Of a DNA stretch of 43,286 nt, positions 27,169-34,320 are shown piece after piece. The first letter of the stretch is position 1; each line of letters opens with the position of its first letter. The translations under genes were made by a program, and so were the position numbers. Source of the stretch: Anaerolineales bacterium UBA6055 (GTDB lineage: Bacteria; Chloroflexota; Anaerolineae; Aggregatilineales; Phototrophicaceae); NCBI GenBank assembly GCA_002428985.1, contig DIYL01000058.1, positions 1 to 43,286 of the forward strand. The letters are read 5' to 3'. The notes below the pieces were generated by a model. That model was not told the origin of the DNA. It worked only from the letters and a program-made list of their open reading frames with translations, and did no database searches.

Positions 27169-27211
27169 TATGATATGCTGTTATTCTGTTTAAACGTTAA
27201 GGAGTTGTTAC

Positions 27212-27442
27212 ATGAGCAAACTTAACACTGACGATACAGTTGTAATCATATCTTTACTATCAGTCAACCAAATCAGGATTATTCGACTTTATCTTGGGGA
27301 GCTCGACATCAAATCCACGCAAAAGGGTTTCGATAACCTTATATTGTTCGGGGGGCAATTGTGCGATTCGTTCAGCCAAAATCCGAGTCTCTGCATCGAT
27401 ACCTGTGCGTTCCGGGTACACCATAGCGACAATAGTCGCTAA
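27212..27442 (+). CDS. Possible small protein antisense to the XRE regulator
   Basis: A 76-codon frame beginning ATG with AAGGAG seven bases upstream and the LexA-like box before it. The first 16 residues lie in non-coding sequence; the remainder is antisense to the 3' half of the XRE gene, so its sequence is constrained by that gene and no family was recognised. It may be only a leader for a transcript that runs antisense through the regulator gene toward the replication genes. Expression is uncertain. Confidence 0.3.
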   Translation: MSKLNTDDTVVIISLLSVNQIRIIRLYLGELDIKSTQKGFDNLILFGGQLCDSFSQNPSLCIDTCAFRVHHSDNSR

Positions 27443-27616
27443 GTCTGTGTTTGTCCCTTCGGAGAGTTTGACGAGGAAATCTATGGAAACTTTGCGCTCA
27501 TCATTGCTAAGAAACTGAGATATTGTTGATGGTGCTACTCCAATGTATTTAGCAAATTCACGCATCGACATGCTACGTTTCTTGATTTCAGAATTGATAA
27601 ATTCTTCTAGTGTCAT
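27260..27616 (-). CDS. XRE-family helix-turn-helix regulator
   Basis: A protein of about 118 residues. Residues about 5-60 form a Cro/C1-type helix-turn-helix (MSMREFAKYIGVAPSTISQFL, with the turn at VAPST). The C-terminal half has an ALPPEQYKVIETLL-like helix seen in regulators that dimerise (here AQLPPEQYKVIETLLRG). ATG 27616 is preferred over TTG 27634; neither has a strong ribosome site. It is transcribed divergently from the small basic protein and the PrimPol gene, and toward the leftward cassette, the classic place of an element repressor. The palindromes and the divergent interval 27635-27743 are the candidate operators. Confidence 0.85.
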   Translation of the reverse strand: MTLEEFINSEIKKRSMSMREFAKYIGVAPSTISQFLSNDERKVSIDFLVKLSEGTNTDLATIVAMVYPERTGIDAETRILAERIAQLPPEQYKVIETLLRGFDVELPKIKSNNPDLVD

Positions 27617-27634
27617 GATTTTTGTAGTATCCAA

Positions 27635-27743
27635 CTGTTCATTTCATATATCATTATAGTCTTATTGCTTGACTTTTGAACAATTTAACATTTAAATAGT
27701 CATTGAAGTGAACATTTAATCAATACAATGAACGGAGCAAAAA
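27635..27743. promoter_or_regulatory. Divergent promoter region between regulator and replication arm
   Basis: An AT-rich interval with inverted AATGAAC-type half-sites at its two ends (GTTCATT near 27637 and AATGAAC near 27728) and repeated AACATTTAA words in between. It must hold the promoters for the XRE gene (leftward) and the small basic protein/PrimPol operon (rightward). The half-sites are candidate operators; exact -35 and -10 boxes were not fixed. Confidence 0.4.
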
Positions 27744-27956
27744 ATGTCATACTCAGCTATTTCCATAAAGGGCGGAAAACCTATAGTCAAAGCGTTGCGG
27801 AGGATTGCAATGCAAAAATCATTATCAGAAGGTCGTAAAGTGACTGTTGGAGAACTAGTTTACAATGCGGTCTATAACACCTATAAAACCGAAGTTATAG
27901 AAGCATTCTCTTTTTTTGAAGAAGATGTTCACTCAAGTGAACATATGAACTCTTGA
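27744..27956 (+). CDS. Small basic protein, possibly DNA-binding
   Basis: A 70-residue protein with a basic first half (KALRRIAMQKSLSEGRKVTV) followed by GELVYNAVYNTY. The pattern, a short strand then two helices with VTVGELV, is reminiscent of ribbon-helix-helix partition or copy-control proteins, but the match is loose. CGGAG lies 8 bases before the ATG. It is 29 bases upstream of the PrimPol gene and probably co-transcribed. Likely an accessory regulator of the element. Confidence 0.5.
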   Translation: MSYSAISIKGGKPIVKALRRIAMQKSLSEGRKVTVGELVYNAVYNTYKTEVIEAFSFFEEDVHSSEHMNS

Positions 27957-27985
27957 GAAATCATCATTGAGCGTAAGGTGGAGCT

Positions 27986-30250
27986 ATGTCAAGCTCAGTA
28001 AATTTTCACGATATTGCAATAGACTATCATAAGCGCGGTTGGAATGTCTTGCCCATCGAAGGCAAACGCCCCATCGTGTCCAAGTGGTCACAGTGGCAGA
28101 CACGTAAACAAGATCTTGGTGACATCAATCGCTGGGAGGATTACTGGCGAGAGAGTACAGGTATTGCAGTTGTTTGTGGGTCCGTGAGCCAGAATTTGGT
28201 TGTAATCGATTTAGATGGTCAATTGGCAGTTGACCTCTTTTACAAACAATTTCCACAGCTCACTAGAACCCACACTGTTCGCACTGGTGATAGAATCCAT
28301 CTGTATTTCTACCAGCATCATAAGTTTATCACATCAGACAAAGCGGTTCACTCATTAAAGGTTGGAGACGGTGAAATTGCCGTTCGCATTCAAAATTGTT
28401 ATGTGGTTGCCCCACCCTCGAAACACCCTAAAGGGGCAACGTATAAAGTTGAGACACAAGCGAAGATCAAACGCACAGCAACACTTGGACGTGTACTGAT
28501 GTGGATAGAATCTCAATCTAACAAGCAAAAGACAATCGCAAAGGAGTCAGACAAACAAGCCAAGATTGAGGCACACAATGCCACAGTTCATCAAAAACAA
28601 GCAGATAAGGCGGGCAAACAATGGGGTGAAACTGCCCTTGCCAATGAATATCAAGCCGTGTCTACAGCTGGTAAAGGCGGACGCAACAAACAACTTTACA
28701 ATAGCGCGCTCAAGCTTGGCTCGATCATTGCAGGTGGTTATTTAGACCGTTCACAAGTCGAAAGTCATCTCGTGTCAGGAGCTCAGTTGTCCGGTTTACC
28801 AAATGACGAAGCACGCAAGACCATTGCAAGCGGTATCAATCAGGGCATGAAGTCACCACGTCATCCATCGAATGACAGTACACCACTGCCAAGCAATAGG
28901 AAAACGGACTTACAGCGAACATCCGAAGATAAAAAGGCTCACGACAACCACCCTCTTGTCATGAATCCCGATGCGGATCAACTTGCTATCTACATTGCAA
29001 GTCAAATGCAATCCAACTATGCCTACTTTAATGAGAGCTGGCATATCTATCACGAGGGATTCTGGCTCAAGCGTAAGAACATCAACCGTGGCATTCGCGA
29101 TGTTCTACGCACTATCCGCAATCGTGGCATCAAAAATGATCCTGCAACCGTCAGTAAGGTAGATTTCTTCCTTAGAACAGAGATGGAAATGATGGATGAA
29201 TCCTGTGTGGACAACTATCCAGACTATGTGAACTGTGCCAACGGCATGTTCAATCTTAGAACGATGAAACTTGAGCCATCATCACCACAATTCTTGATTA
29301 CAGGCAAGACAAGCTGGTCATATGATCCAAAAGCGAGTTGCCCTACTTTCCTCAAGTGGCTTACATCCATGCTCACCTACCCTGACGGGACTCCAGACCC
29401 GCTGATGTTGGACTTTGTGCAAGAGGCGTTTGGCTACAGTCTAACAACCGATACCCGCTATCGTATGAGTTTCTGGTTGAAAGGCCCAAAACATAGCGGT
29501 AAATCAACACTGTTAGAAGTCTTATCAGAACTGATGGACATCTATCATGGCATCTTGGATCTTAATCAGTTGGATAAGAACCGCTTTTTATTGGCCCTGA
29601 CCTATCGCAAGCGGATTGTCACCTGTGCTGAAGTCGAAAAAGGACTCAAGATCAATGACGGTCAATACAATCAACTGGTCGATAATGCCAGCAAAGTTAT
29701 CGCAGATGTCAAAAACAAAGAACCCATCACATTTAAGCCAACAGCAAAAGTATGGTGGGCAATGAATAATTTCCCACGTATCACCGACAACACAGGGGCG
29801 GTACATAGTCGCGTAACCGTTATCCCCTATCATCGATCGGTCTCTATTGAGGAACGGGATTTAGATCTACTCGACAAAATCCGTTTGGAGTTGCCCGGTA
29901 TCTTCAATTGGACAATTGAGGGGCTAGTAAGACTCAACTACAACAAACGGTTTACCGAAGCGCCACAATCTGAGGAATTGAAACAAGAATTAGAAGTCAA
30001 AGACAGCATTTATCGTCAATTTTTGCTTGATGATTTGTGGTGCACTTCAGGTGGAGACGAGACTACCCGCCGCGTAAACGATGCCTTTGTCTTATGGTGT
30101 AAACGACACGACATAAAGACATATGCCAAAACAGATAGAGGTAGATACCAAAATTGGCAAGATGCTGGTCTTGTTGGTGAAAAACTCGGAAGCCATCGGA
30201 AATTTATCGGGGTTCATCTCACAGATTATGCCCTGAGGCAAGTTGGCTAA
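27986..30250 (+). CDS. PrimPol-D5 superfamily 3 primase-helicase
   Basis: A 754-residue replication protein. The N-terminal domain (about residues 8-170) is a bifunctional primase-polymerase: GWNVLPIEGKRP, the metal-binding pair in VVIDLDGQ, RTGDRIHLYF, and VAPPSKHPKG. A linker rich in Lys and Gln leads to a D5_N/DUF5906 region and a superfamily 3 helicase with Walker A GPKHSGKST at about residue 500 and an RHAMNN-like sensor WWAMNNFPRI. Such proteins start replication of plasmids, satellites and temperate phages such as P4. The start has GGAG just upstream. No separate initiator or polymerase gene is nearby, so this protein together with the iterons probably forms the element's replication system. 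Confidence 0.9.
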   Translation: MSSSVNFHDIAIDYHKRGWNVLPIEGKRPIVSKWSQWQTRKQDLGDINRWEDYWRESTGIAVVCGSVSQNLVVIDLDGQLAVDLFYKQFPQLTRTHTVRTGDRIHLYFYQHHKFITSDKAVHSLKVGDGEIAVRIQNCYVVAPPSKHPKGATYKVETQAKIKRTATLGRVLMWIESQSNKQKTIAKESDKQAKIEAHNATVHQKQADKAGKQWGETALANEYQAVSTAGKGGRNKQLYNSALKLGSIIAGGYLDRSQVESHLVSGAQLSGLPNDEARKTIASGINQGMKSPRHPSNDSTPLPSNRKTDLQRTSEDKKAHDNHPLVMNPDADQLAIYIASQMQSNYAYFNESWHIYHEGFWLKRKNINRGIRDVLRTIRNRGIKNDPATVSKVDFFLRTEMEMMDESCVDNYPDYVNCANGMFNLRTMKLEPSSPQFLITGKTSWSYDPKASCPTFLKWLTSMLTYPDGTPDPLMLDFVQEAFGYSLTTDTRYRMSFWLKGPKHSGKSTLLEVLSELMDIYHGILDLNQLDKNRFLLALTYRKRIVTCAEVEKGLKINDGQYNQLVDNASKVIADVKNKEPITFKPTAKVWWAMNNFPRITDNTGAVHSRVTVIPYHRSVSIEERDLDLLDKIRLELPGIFNWTIEGLVRLNYNKRFTEAPQSEELKQELEVKDSIYRQFLLDDLWCTSGGDETTRRVNDAFVLWCKRHDIKTYAKTDRGRYQNWQDAGLVGEKLGSHRKFIGVHLTDYALRQVG

Positions 30251-30277
30251 ATTCAAAATTAGGACAACAACCATCAA

Positions 30278-30302
30278 GACTAAAACGATTAAAACGACCA
30301 AG
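30278..30302 (-). repeat. Iteron block 2 (inverted copy of block 1)
   Basis: Read on the minus strand this block repeats the 9-bp-period pattern of 27054-27078 with 3 differences in 25 bases. It begins 27 bases after the PrimPol stop codon. The paired inverted blocks, about 3.2 kb apart, frame the replication genes. Confidence 0.55.
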
Positions 30303-30340
30303 AAATAAATCAGAGAAAAATTAAAAGGATACTACACACC

Positions 30341-31175
30341 ATGAATATCAAAAATCACTTGCTCGAACACATTTTCATCATCGCAACCTCTATTGCTATG
30401 GTAGTACACACAACATGGACGGTTGGGACACTATTCGCAGGACCACAACCGATTCTCTATCCATCTGACCCATCTACCATCATTGCTTATCTCTTCTGGG
30501 TCACACTTGCGTTGTTAGTAGCTGTTGCCATCGATGTTGGTCAAATTCAAACATCTTTGAAGCTTGCCAATAGTCGCAACTGGAAACAACAAATCGCGCT
30601 TGGCATCACCTTCCTTACGTTAGCACTTGCTGGATTCTATCTGCAATGGTTTCACTTAGTGCATCACATTCCAGCATTGGATTTTGGAGCAGGATTGACA
30701 CCTGAAACCGCAGTCTTTGTCTGGATTAAAGGAACTTGCCATTCTAATTATTCCTGCCCTACTGCCTCTCAGTACAGTCTTGTACACACTCAGCTTACAA
30801 AGTGAACAGACCGAAGCACATGACGCAACATCCGTTGATAATATTGAAGTGATTGAACCACATCCCCACGTGGAGCAACTGCCGGAATCACACTCTATTG
30901 AGGAAAAGCCAGCTCTACCTGAACCAATCGAACTGGATTTTTTGGAGGGTGAAGACGAGATGGAAACAGAACCTTATCAGGTGATGCAATCCGTAATCGA
31001 TGAAGAGTTGAAAACCGTAACCAGACCAGCCATTGAGCCAGAAGCTGACACACGTCAATGCGCGTTCGATGGATGCAAGAAAACACTCAACAACCCACGG
31101 CCAAACCAAAAATACTGCAATGTCAATTGTCGCAACAATGCCCATAAAGCACGTAAAGCAGCACAAGTCGAGTAA
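30341..31175 (+). pseudogene. Membrane protein with C-terminal zinc finger, frameshifted
   Basis: Two frames together make one sensible protein of about 278 residues. The first (from ATG 30341, ribosome site AAAGGA) gives three membrane helices: IIATSIAMVVHTTWTVG, IIAYLFWVTLALLVAVAI and ITFLTLALAGFYLQWF. Near 30716-30735 it loses sense, and the next frame supplies a fourth helix (LAILIIPALLPLSTVLYTL), an acidic linker and a C-terminal finger with Cys in CAFDGC and CNVNC, followed by a basic helix RNNAHKARKAAQ. The shift is +1 (or -2) from frame one to frame two. It may be an inactivating indel, a sequencing error, or recoding. A membrane-anchored zinc finger would be suited to tether element DNA. 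No named family was recognised. Confidence 0.6.
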
Positions 31176-31203
31176 ATTGACATGAGTATGGAAAACGATA
31201 AAA

Positions 31204-31371
31204 ATGAAAACTGATACACCAGATGATCAGCACAATGGTATTAAGCTTCAGGGTGAGTGCAAGTCACCTGAAGACCGTGACATTAACCAATTCATTTTAT
31301 TAATTCAACGAATCGTTAAACGGAGTAGAGACAATGAGAGCAGTAGGTTACATCAGAGTATCAACCGATGA
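31204..31371 (+). CDS. Possible 55-residue protein overlapping the recombinase start
   Basis: A short frame MKTDTPDDQHNGIKLQGE..., with basic C-terminal half (IQRIVKRSRDNES), overlaps the recombinase start by 38 bases in another frame. Its ribosome site (GGA about 12 bases upstream) is weak. Small basic proteins next to serine recombinases can be directionality factors, but nothing specific supports that here. Confidence 0.3.
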   Translation: MKTDTPDDQHNGIKLQGECKSPEDRDINQFILLIQRIVKRSRDNESSRLHQSINR

Positions 31372-32911
31372 ACAAATTGATGGATATTCCTTATCTGCAC
31401 AAGAAAAAGCGATTCGTGATTTTGCCAGCCTTCGAGGCTGGCAAGTCAAACATATCTATATCGAGGCAGGTGTCAGTGCCAAAGACGACAAACGCCCAGA
31501 ATTCCAGAAGATGATTGAAGATGCCAAGCAAAAACATTTTGACGTGATTATCGTCCACAAGCTAGATAGATTTTCACGCTCATTAGTCGATATGTTGTCC
31601 TATATGAATATGCTGAATGAATCCGAAGTTGGGTTTGTTAGTGTCACCGAAGATTTTGACTTCTCAACGCCTATGGGTAAATTGATGTTAGCGATGCTAG
31701 GCGCCTTTAGCCAATGGTATCTCGATAACTTAGCGGCAGAAGTTAGCAAAAGCAAGAAGGAACGTGCTCGCAAGGGTGGCTGGAATGGTACACTTAGTTA
31801 TGGATATACCACACCGCAACGATTACGTGACAAGTTGCAATCTGCTGATCCAGACGACAAACGACAAATCGAAACAACTTTAGATCAGTATCCAGATGCA
31901 CGTGCCACGGATGCTGTGCCGTGTCCCTTCGATAGTCCAGCCGTCCAACTCGCCTTCGAAGCATACGCAACATCCGCATACAGCGACCATAAAATCGCTC
32001 AGATGCTCAACATAAAAGGTTATCGCATCACAAGCAGAAAGGGAGATGGGTTATTTCGAGCGGATACCGTCAAAAATATTCTTTTAAATCGTTTCTATAT
32101 CGGAGAAACATCCTATGGTGTCAAAGTACAAGGTAAGGACCGCCAATGGATGCCGGGCAACCACGAACCCATTATCTCAATAGATTTATTTGAAGCAGTA
32201 CAAGATATTCGAGCAAAACGAGCGCGAAAATATAATGTCAAACCGCATCAAGCCAAGCGAGTCTACCCGCTGTCATCTATTTTGTATTCTGTTGAAAATG
32301 GTCAAAAGTGGAAGGGCAATGTCAAGAAGGGTAAGCGACGTTATCACCGTACAAAGACTGAAGAACTATCTGGGAAAATTGTATATGCAGAAAACATAGA
32401 GAATCAGGTTGGTAACTTCCTAAAAAGTATTGAATTAATCCCATCTTGGCGTGACAAAGTCATTGAACTAGAGCAACCTGAAATACCTCAATATGAACTC
32501 GATAACCTCAAGCTTCAACTGAGTCGATTAAAAGACTTATTTGTAATGGGGGATATTGAGAAGAGGGAATACATGAAATCCAGCAATGCTTTGAAACAAC
32601 AGATCCGACAAATTGAAGACACCCAGTCGATTGATATTGATCGAATTATCCATATGGGAGAACTTATTGAAAATATCAGTAACATCTGGGATTTAGCAAA
32701 TCTAGAGGAAAAACAAAAGCTGTCTACACAGCTATTTTCAAAGATTTATCTGAAAGATGTTACCATCATTGCAGTAGAGCCAACCAATATTTTATGGCAT
32801 CTACTACAAGAGGGTTTCCGTGACGGAGAGGACAGGGAACGATTCAGCAGTTGGTACCCCATAGTTCCCTATGGTATCTCAGCAGATTATGTCTTAAGAA
32901 TAATTGCTTAA
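31334..32911 (+). CDS. Large serine recombinase (integrase)
   Basis: A 525-residue site-specific recombinase. The catalytic resolvase domain (residues 1-150) has the nucleophile Ser10 in VGYIRVSTDEQ and VHKLDRFSRSL, and the E-helix region GKLMLAMLGAFSQ. The Recombinase domain spans about 195-300 (IAQMLNIKGYRITS, VKNILLNRFYIGE). The zinc-ribbon position reads YPLSSILYSVENGQKWKG, without the usual CxxC pair, while the coiled coil (about 365-450) that controls integration versus excision is retained. The start has GGAG upstream. The protein would join attP and attB to insert the element. It is the last gene before the tRNA-like repeat copy B, the usual place of an integrase next to its attachment site. 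Confidence 0.93.
   Translation: MRAVGYIRVSTDEQIDGYSLSAQEKAIRDFASLRGWQVKHIYIEAGVSAKDDKRPEFQKMIEDAKQKHFDVIIVHKLDRFSRSLVDMLSYMNMLNESEVGFVSVTEDFDFSTPMGKLMLAMLGAFSQWYLDNLAAEVSKSKKERARKGGWNGTLSYGYTTPQRLRDKLQSADPDDKRQIETTLDQYPDARATDAVPCPFDSPAVQLAFEAYATSAYSDHKIAQMLNIKGYRITSRKGDGLFRADTVKNILLNRFYIGETSYGVKVQGKDRQWMPGNHEPIISIDLFEAVQDIRAKRARKYNVKPHQAKRVYPLSSILYSVENGQKWKGNVKKGKRRYHRTKTEELSGKIVYAENIENQVGNFLKSIELIPSWRDKVIELEQPEIPQYELDNLKLQLSRLKDLFVMGDIEKREYMKSSNALKQQIRQIEDTQSIDIDRIIHMGELIENISNIWDLANLEEKQKLSTQLFSKIYLKDVTIIAVEPTNILWHLLQEGFRDGEDRERFSSWYPIVPYGISADYVLRIIA
32824..32842. repeat. 19-bp exact copy of the start of repeat A, inside the recombinase gene
   Basis: The sequence CGGAGAGGACAGGGAACGA is identical to 8649-8667. 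It lies in the last 90 bases of the recombinase gene. Integrase genes whose 3' end resembles a tRNA acceptor/T-arm are often made by past integration into a tRNA gene. Confidence 0.6.
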
Positions 32912-32930
32912 ACATATCTATTTGAAAAGA

Positions 32931-33015
32931 AGAGGACGGGATCAAACCCTCGTCAACCCCCTATTTTTGTACACGCTTACTCCACTCAAAAAGCTACAAA
33001 GCCTCGTTGCATGGC
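32931..33015. repeat. tRNA-3'-end-like repeat, copy B (possible attachment site)
   Basis: The segment begins 20 bases after the recombinase stop codon and matches 8652-8740 at roughly 80 percent identity. On the minus strand it forms the same T-arm-like hairpin (GGG TTTGAT CCC flanked by GAC/GTC) followed by CCTCTTC. The position beside the recombinase gene is where attR or attL is expected. Confidence 0.6.
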
Positions 33016-33220
33016 AAGACTATCGCCATCAGAACTAGATAAACCAAAGAATATTATTTTCACAGGTTAAAAATAAGACCGCCATCATGCATAACTAAAC
33101 TTACGGGTTCAACATACTTTATGTACGTCCTGCCGACAATTGACTAACCCACTGCAAATCAAAATTTAGCAACTTTATGAGAGTAAGATTAATCGATTGC
33201 GTGGAAATCCTCGTATGACT

Positions 33221-33239
33221 TCGCTAGCATGAGTAGCGA
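33221..33239. promoter_or_regulatory. Inverted repeat upstream of the iron-uptake operon
   Basis: Arms TCGCTA and TAGCGA flank a 7-base spacer, about 50 bases before the first permease start. It is in position to be an operator, for example for the DtxR-like regulator encoded at 41484, but it does not match the standard iron-box consensus. Confidence 0.35.
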
Positions 33240-33288
33240 CTAAGCTCACATAATATTCACTACTTTCAAGAAATAGAGGTTGTAGACG

Positions 33289-34320
33289 ATGACTGTTGGG
33301 GCTGTGCCATCAAAGCGTTTTCTACAAAATCGCATAATTTTGTTACCTGGACTAGCTGTATGCTTATGCATTCTGATCATGATATTGATTGGTAGCATCA
33401 TGTTAGGGGCAGCAGAAATATCACCTAATGTTGTACTTGAGTCGGTTTTCAACTTCGATGAAACATCATTCGACCACCTAATTATTCAGACGGTGCGGCT
33501 GCCACGAGTGTTATCCGGAGTATTAGTCGGAGCATCTCTGGCAGTTGCGGGAGCGATTATGCAGGGATTAACGCGTAATCCACTAGCTTCACCAAGTATA
33601 TTGGGTATCAATGCAGGTGCATCATTTGCTGTGGTACTAGCGGTATTTGTACTAGGTAGCCCGCCGTTATCAACTTACGCAATCTTTGCAATGGTTGGAG
33701 CATCTGGCGCGGCTATTATCGTATATGGTTTAGGTTCAATGGGGCGTAATGGTGCAACACCTCTTCGTCTGACATTGGCTGGTGTGATTTTGACTGCATT
33801 TGTTAGTTCATTTACAACAGCTTTACTGATAACAGACCAAGACACACTTGATCAAATTCGTTTCTGGACGGTGGGATCGCTAGCAGGGCGAGAATGGGAT
33901 CTGTTAGCACAGACAGCACCATACATGATTGCAGGTATGATCGGTGCGCTATTACTGGCACGTCAGATTACAACAATCAGTCTGGGCGACGATATTGCAA
34001 ATGGTCTTGGACAAAACACATTACTGGTCAAAGGTTTAGCAGCTGTTGTCGTTGTATTATTGGCAGGTGGTGCTGTTTCACTAGCTGGTCCTATTGGGTT
34101 TGTCGGATTAGTTGCTCCTCACTTAGTTCGCTTTCTTGTAGGTGTCGACTATCGTTGGATACTTCCATACAGTGCGTTAATAGGGTCTGTTCTTGTTGTA
34201 AGCGGAGATATGATTGCAAGGATTATCATACGCCCACAAGAGGTTCCAGTCGGTGTCATGATGGCACTATTCGGTGCCCCATTCTTCATCTATCTAGCAC
34301 GTTGGAAGGTGAAGAACTAA
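33289..34320 (+). CDS. FecCD-family ABC permease (ferric chelate/haem/cobalamin type), first subunit
   Basis: A 343-residue integral membrane protein with about nine to ten helices. FecCD signatures are clear: TVRLPRVLSGVLVGASLAVAG, MQGLTRNPLASPSILGINAG, LARQITTISLGDDIANGLG and the coupling region AGPIGFVGLVAPHLVR. It forms half of the membrane channel that moves an iron-siderophore or related chelate inward, driven by the ATPase encoded at 39548. Its stop codon overlaps the start of the second permease gene (TAATG). It is the first gene of the iron-uptake cluster. Confidence 0.93.
   Translation: MTVGAVPSKRFLQNRIILLPGLAVCLCILIMILIGSIMLGAAEISPNVVLESVFNFDETSFDHLIIQTVRLPRVLSGVLVGASLAVAGAIMQGLTRNPLASPSILGINAGASFAVVLAVFVLGSPPLSTYAIFAMVGASGAAIIVYGLGSMGRNGATPLRLTLAGVILTAFVSSFTTALLITDQDTLDQIRFWTVGSLAGREWDLLAQTAPYMIAGMIGALLLARQITTISLGDDIANGLGQNTLLVKGLAAVVVVLLAGGAVSLAGPIGFVGLVAPHLVRFLVGVDYRWILPYSALIGSVLVVSGDMIARIIIRPQEVPVGVMMALFGAPFFIYLARWKVKN

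Larger units (their letters stand above)
26857..27259. other. Control region of the leftward cassette
   Basis: This stretch contains an 18-bp palindrome, a 24-bp palindrome, an iteron block (27054-27078) and, toward the right, a GAAC-N4-GTTC box with a small plus-strand reading frame. It must include the promoter of the leftward cassette starting at 26856. The XRE regulator gene ends at its right edge. Confidence 0.6.
32912..33288. other. Intergenic region after the recombinase, with permease operon promoter
   Basis: It carries repeat copy B (32931-33015) just after the recombinase stop and a small inverted repeat (33221-33239) before the first permease gene. No gene was supported. The change from element genes to iron-uptake genes happens here, so it is the likely right-hand junction of the mobile element. 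Confidence 0.6.

Noticed and set aside
23865..32911. A defective tailed prophage
   Set aside because: No terminase, portal, capsid, tape-measure or lysozyme gene was found, although fibre-type and holin-like genes are present.
23391..33288. A CRISPR array or defence island
   Set aside because: No regularly spaced repeats of CRISPR length and no cas, restriction or known defence genes were seen; the repeats present are iterons and palindromes.
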